Of a stretch of DNA of 33,388 bases, positions 32,005 through 33,388 are shown one piece after another. The notes beneath the pieces are model-generated. The model made no database searches and had not been told where the DNA came from. It worked only from the letters and a program-made list of their open reading frames with translations. The stretch is from Lachnospiraceae bacterium (GTDB lineage Bacteria > Bacillota > Clostridia > Lachnospirales > Lachnospiraceae), in the NCBI GenBank assembly GCA_030537215.1, contig JAUNOF010000002.1, positions 40,081 through 73,468 on the forward strand, given 5' to 3'. Numbering within the stretch: the stretch's first letter is position 1; every line of letters begins with the position of its first letter. Both the position numbers and the translations under genes were made by a program.

Positions 32005-33388
32005 ATGGCAAAGGATTATACGAAAGCAATCGACCAGATTATAAAACTGGTCGGCGGAACGGACAATGTGCAGAGTCTGATGCACTGTGTGACACGTCTG
32101 CGTTTTACTTTGGCGGATATGAAGAAAGTAGAAACAGCAGAGCTGAAAAAGGTGGATGGCGTTCTCGATGTGATTATGACAGCTGAGCAGTGTCAGGTAG
32201 TCATCGGACCAAAGGTAAAAGATTACTACAATGCAATTATAGAACAGTATCATGGATTCGGAGCAGAGGGAAAAAACACCGTGTCTTCGGAAAAAAATGA
32301 GAAATCGGGAAACGATAAAAAGGACGGAGACAGCAAGTCTGCGCTTACTGCATTATTTGAGACAATTTCCGGTATTTTTGTGCCGATTCTTGGCGCTTTG
32401 GCCGGAGCAGGTATGCTGAAAGGACTGCTGGTAGCACTCTCTTCTGCCGGCATGCTGAATGCGTCAGGCGGTACTTATGTAGTTTTGTATTCCCTGGCAG
32501 ATGCTATGTTTTACTTTATGCCGCTGGCACTGGCTTTTTCTGCTGCCAAGCGCTTTCAGTCCAATCCTTTTATTGCATTTGCAGTGGTTTCCGCAATGAT
32601 ATATCCCAATATCCTGGATGCTGCGCTTGCGGGAACCTCCCTGTCCCTGTTTGGTTTGATTCCGGTAAAAACCATGCAATATACAAACTCGGTTCTGCCG
32701 CCGATTATCGTAGTCTATGTGCTGTCAAAGGTGGAAAAATGGCTGAACAAAGTCATTCCTGCCATGGTGAGAACGATTTTTGTGCCGCTGCTGTCTATGG
32801 TGATTGTATTCCCTCTGGCACTGACTATCATCGGACCAGTGGTATCTGAACTGAGTAATATTATCGCTTCTGTATTTACCGGCATTTATAATTTAAATCC
32901 AATGATTGCAGGTGCCGTGATTGGAGGTTTCTGGACTGTAACCATCATCACCGGACTGCATTGGGGGCTTTTCCCAATTGTTATGAACAATATCGGGGTC
33001 TACGGATATGATACCTTGCTTCCGCTGACCATTGCTACCAATTTTGCTTCTGCAGGTGCAGCATTTGGCGTGTTTTTGAAGACAAAGGATGCAAAGGTGA
33101 AAGAAATTGCAGGAAGTGCAGCATTTTCAGGATTTGTAGGCGGTGTAACAGAGCCGGCTATTTATGGTATCAGTCTGAAGTATAAACGTCCTTTTTATAT
33201 TGGCTGTATTTTTTCTGCCATCGGCGGAGCGATTGTAGGCGCTGCTGCCGCTCAGTACACAGCAATTATGGCAGTCTGCGCTGTGACTCTTCCGGCAATT
33301 GCAACATTCAAGGGCGGCCTTGCCATGGTAGCCGCTTCTCTCATCTCATTTGTCGGTACTGCAGTTACTACATATTTGGTTGGTTTCC
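32005..33388 (+). CDS. PTS EIIBC permease, beta-glucoside/sucrose family (partial)
   Basis: A sugar phosphotransferase permease, cut by the window end after 461 codons. EIIB domain (about 1-85): the phosphorylated cysteine is Cys28 in LMHCVTRLRF, typical of the BglF/ScrA/TreB group. After a charged linker (about 88-112) comes the EIIC membrane domain, with FVPILGALAGAGMLKGLL, IYPNILDAA, ITGLHWGLFPIV and GGVTEPAIYGISLKY, the last being a family signature near the sugar site. The start at 32005 has GGGAGGA 7 bases ahead. An EIIA domain may be fused after the window end or encoded elsewhere. The exact sugar (beta-glucoside, sucrose or trehalose) cannot be decided. The AraC/cupin gene is divergent and probably controls it. 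Confidence 0.93.
   Translation, partial: MAKDYTKAIDQIIKLVGGTDNVQSLMHCVTRLRFTLADMKKVETAELKKVDGVLDVIMTAEQCQVVIGPKVKDYYNAIIEQYHGFGAEGKNTVSSEKNEKSGNDKKDGDSKSALTALFETISGIFVPILGALAGAGMLKGLLVALSSAGMLNASGGTYVVLYSLADAMFYFMPLALAFSAAKRFQSNPFIAFAVVSAMIYPNILDAALAGTSLSLFGLIPVKTMQYTNSVLPPIIVVYVLSKVEKWLNKVIPAMVRTIFVPLLSMVIVFPLALTIIGPVVSELSNIIASVFTGIYNLNPMIAGAVIGGFWTVTIITGLHWGLFPIVMNNIGVYGYDTLLPLTIATNFASAGAAFGVFLKTKDAKVKEIAGSAAFSGFVGGVTEPAIYGISLKYKRPFYIGCIFSAIGGAIVGAAAAQYTAIMAVCAVTLPAIATFKGGLAMVAASLISFVGTAVTTYLVGF

Noticed and set aside
1-33388. CRISPR array, tRNA, rRNA or prophage
   Set aside because: No regularly spaced repeats, no recognisable tRNA or rRNA sequence and no phage structural genes were seen on reading both strands.

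Overview
The window looks like chromosome of a spore-forming, anaerobic Gram-positive clostridium, most likely Lachnospiraceae-like. This is inferred from the sporulation genes (gpr, spoIIP, GerMN lipoprotein), an HrcA/CIRCE heat-shock control, paired secreted 3D-domain proteins, strong AGGAGG ribosome sites and moderate GC. No species is claimed. No rRNA, tRNA, CRISPR array or intact transposon was seen.

Layout. (1) 1-2101, minus strand: a heat-shock operon start, hrcA-grpE, running out of the window towards an expected dnaK, with a clear promoter and a perfect CIRCE operator. (2) 2185-4321, plus strand: two related secreted 3D-domain proteins, each with its own TTGACA promoter and AT-rich leader holding WalR-box-like repeats. 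(3) 4323-4506: a decayed istB (IS21 family) remnant. (4) 4522-12392: a cassette of an AraC regulator, a divergent ECF transporter (MptD-family S protein, T protein, double ATPase), two ABC half-transporters of the YbtP/YbtQ siderophore-import type, and a 3'-truncated DtxR-family regulator that runs into the end of hemW. (5) 12362-18150, minus: hemW, lepA, spoIIP and gpr, the classical Firmicutes order, with rpsT divergent at 18353. (6) 18725-25335, minus: bacteriohemerythrin, holA, an iron-type alcohol dehydrogenase, comEC and a GerMN lipoprotein. (7) 25323-29759, minus: a sensor histidine kinase overlapping the GerMN gene, a DegV protein and an MsbA-like ABC exporter. (8) 29940-33388: an unknown zinc-ribbon membrane protein, then an AraC/cupin regulator divergent from a PTS EIIBC gene that is cut by the window end.

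How it fits together. In Bacillus and many clostridia the order comEC, holA, rpsT, gpr, spoIIP, lepA, hemW, hrcA, grpE, dnaK is conserved. Here the same set is present but about 10 kb has come between hemW and hrcA. The inserted stretch carries the 3D genes, the IS21 scar and the metal/siderophore-type import cassette. No siderophore biosynthesis gene is visible, so if the cassette imports siderophores it probably scavenges those of other microbes. Its AraC gene and importer operon are divergent, and the importer promoter has a weak -35, an extended -10 and a DtxR-box-like sequence just downstream. This suggests dual control by an AraC activator and an iron/manganese-type repressor, although the cassette's own DtxR gene is now broken.

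Several housekeeping proteins here (GrpE, HemW, SpoIIP, GPR, ComEC, the histidine kinase) carry long hydrophilic, low-complexity extensions or inserts. comEC appears to start at an ATT codon.
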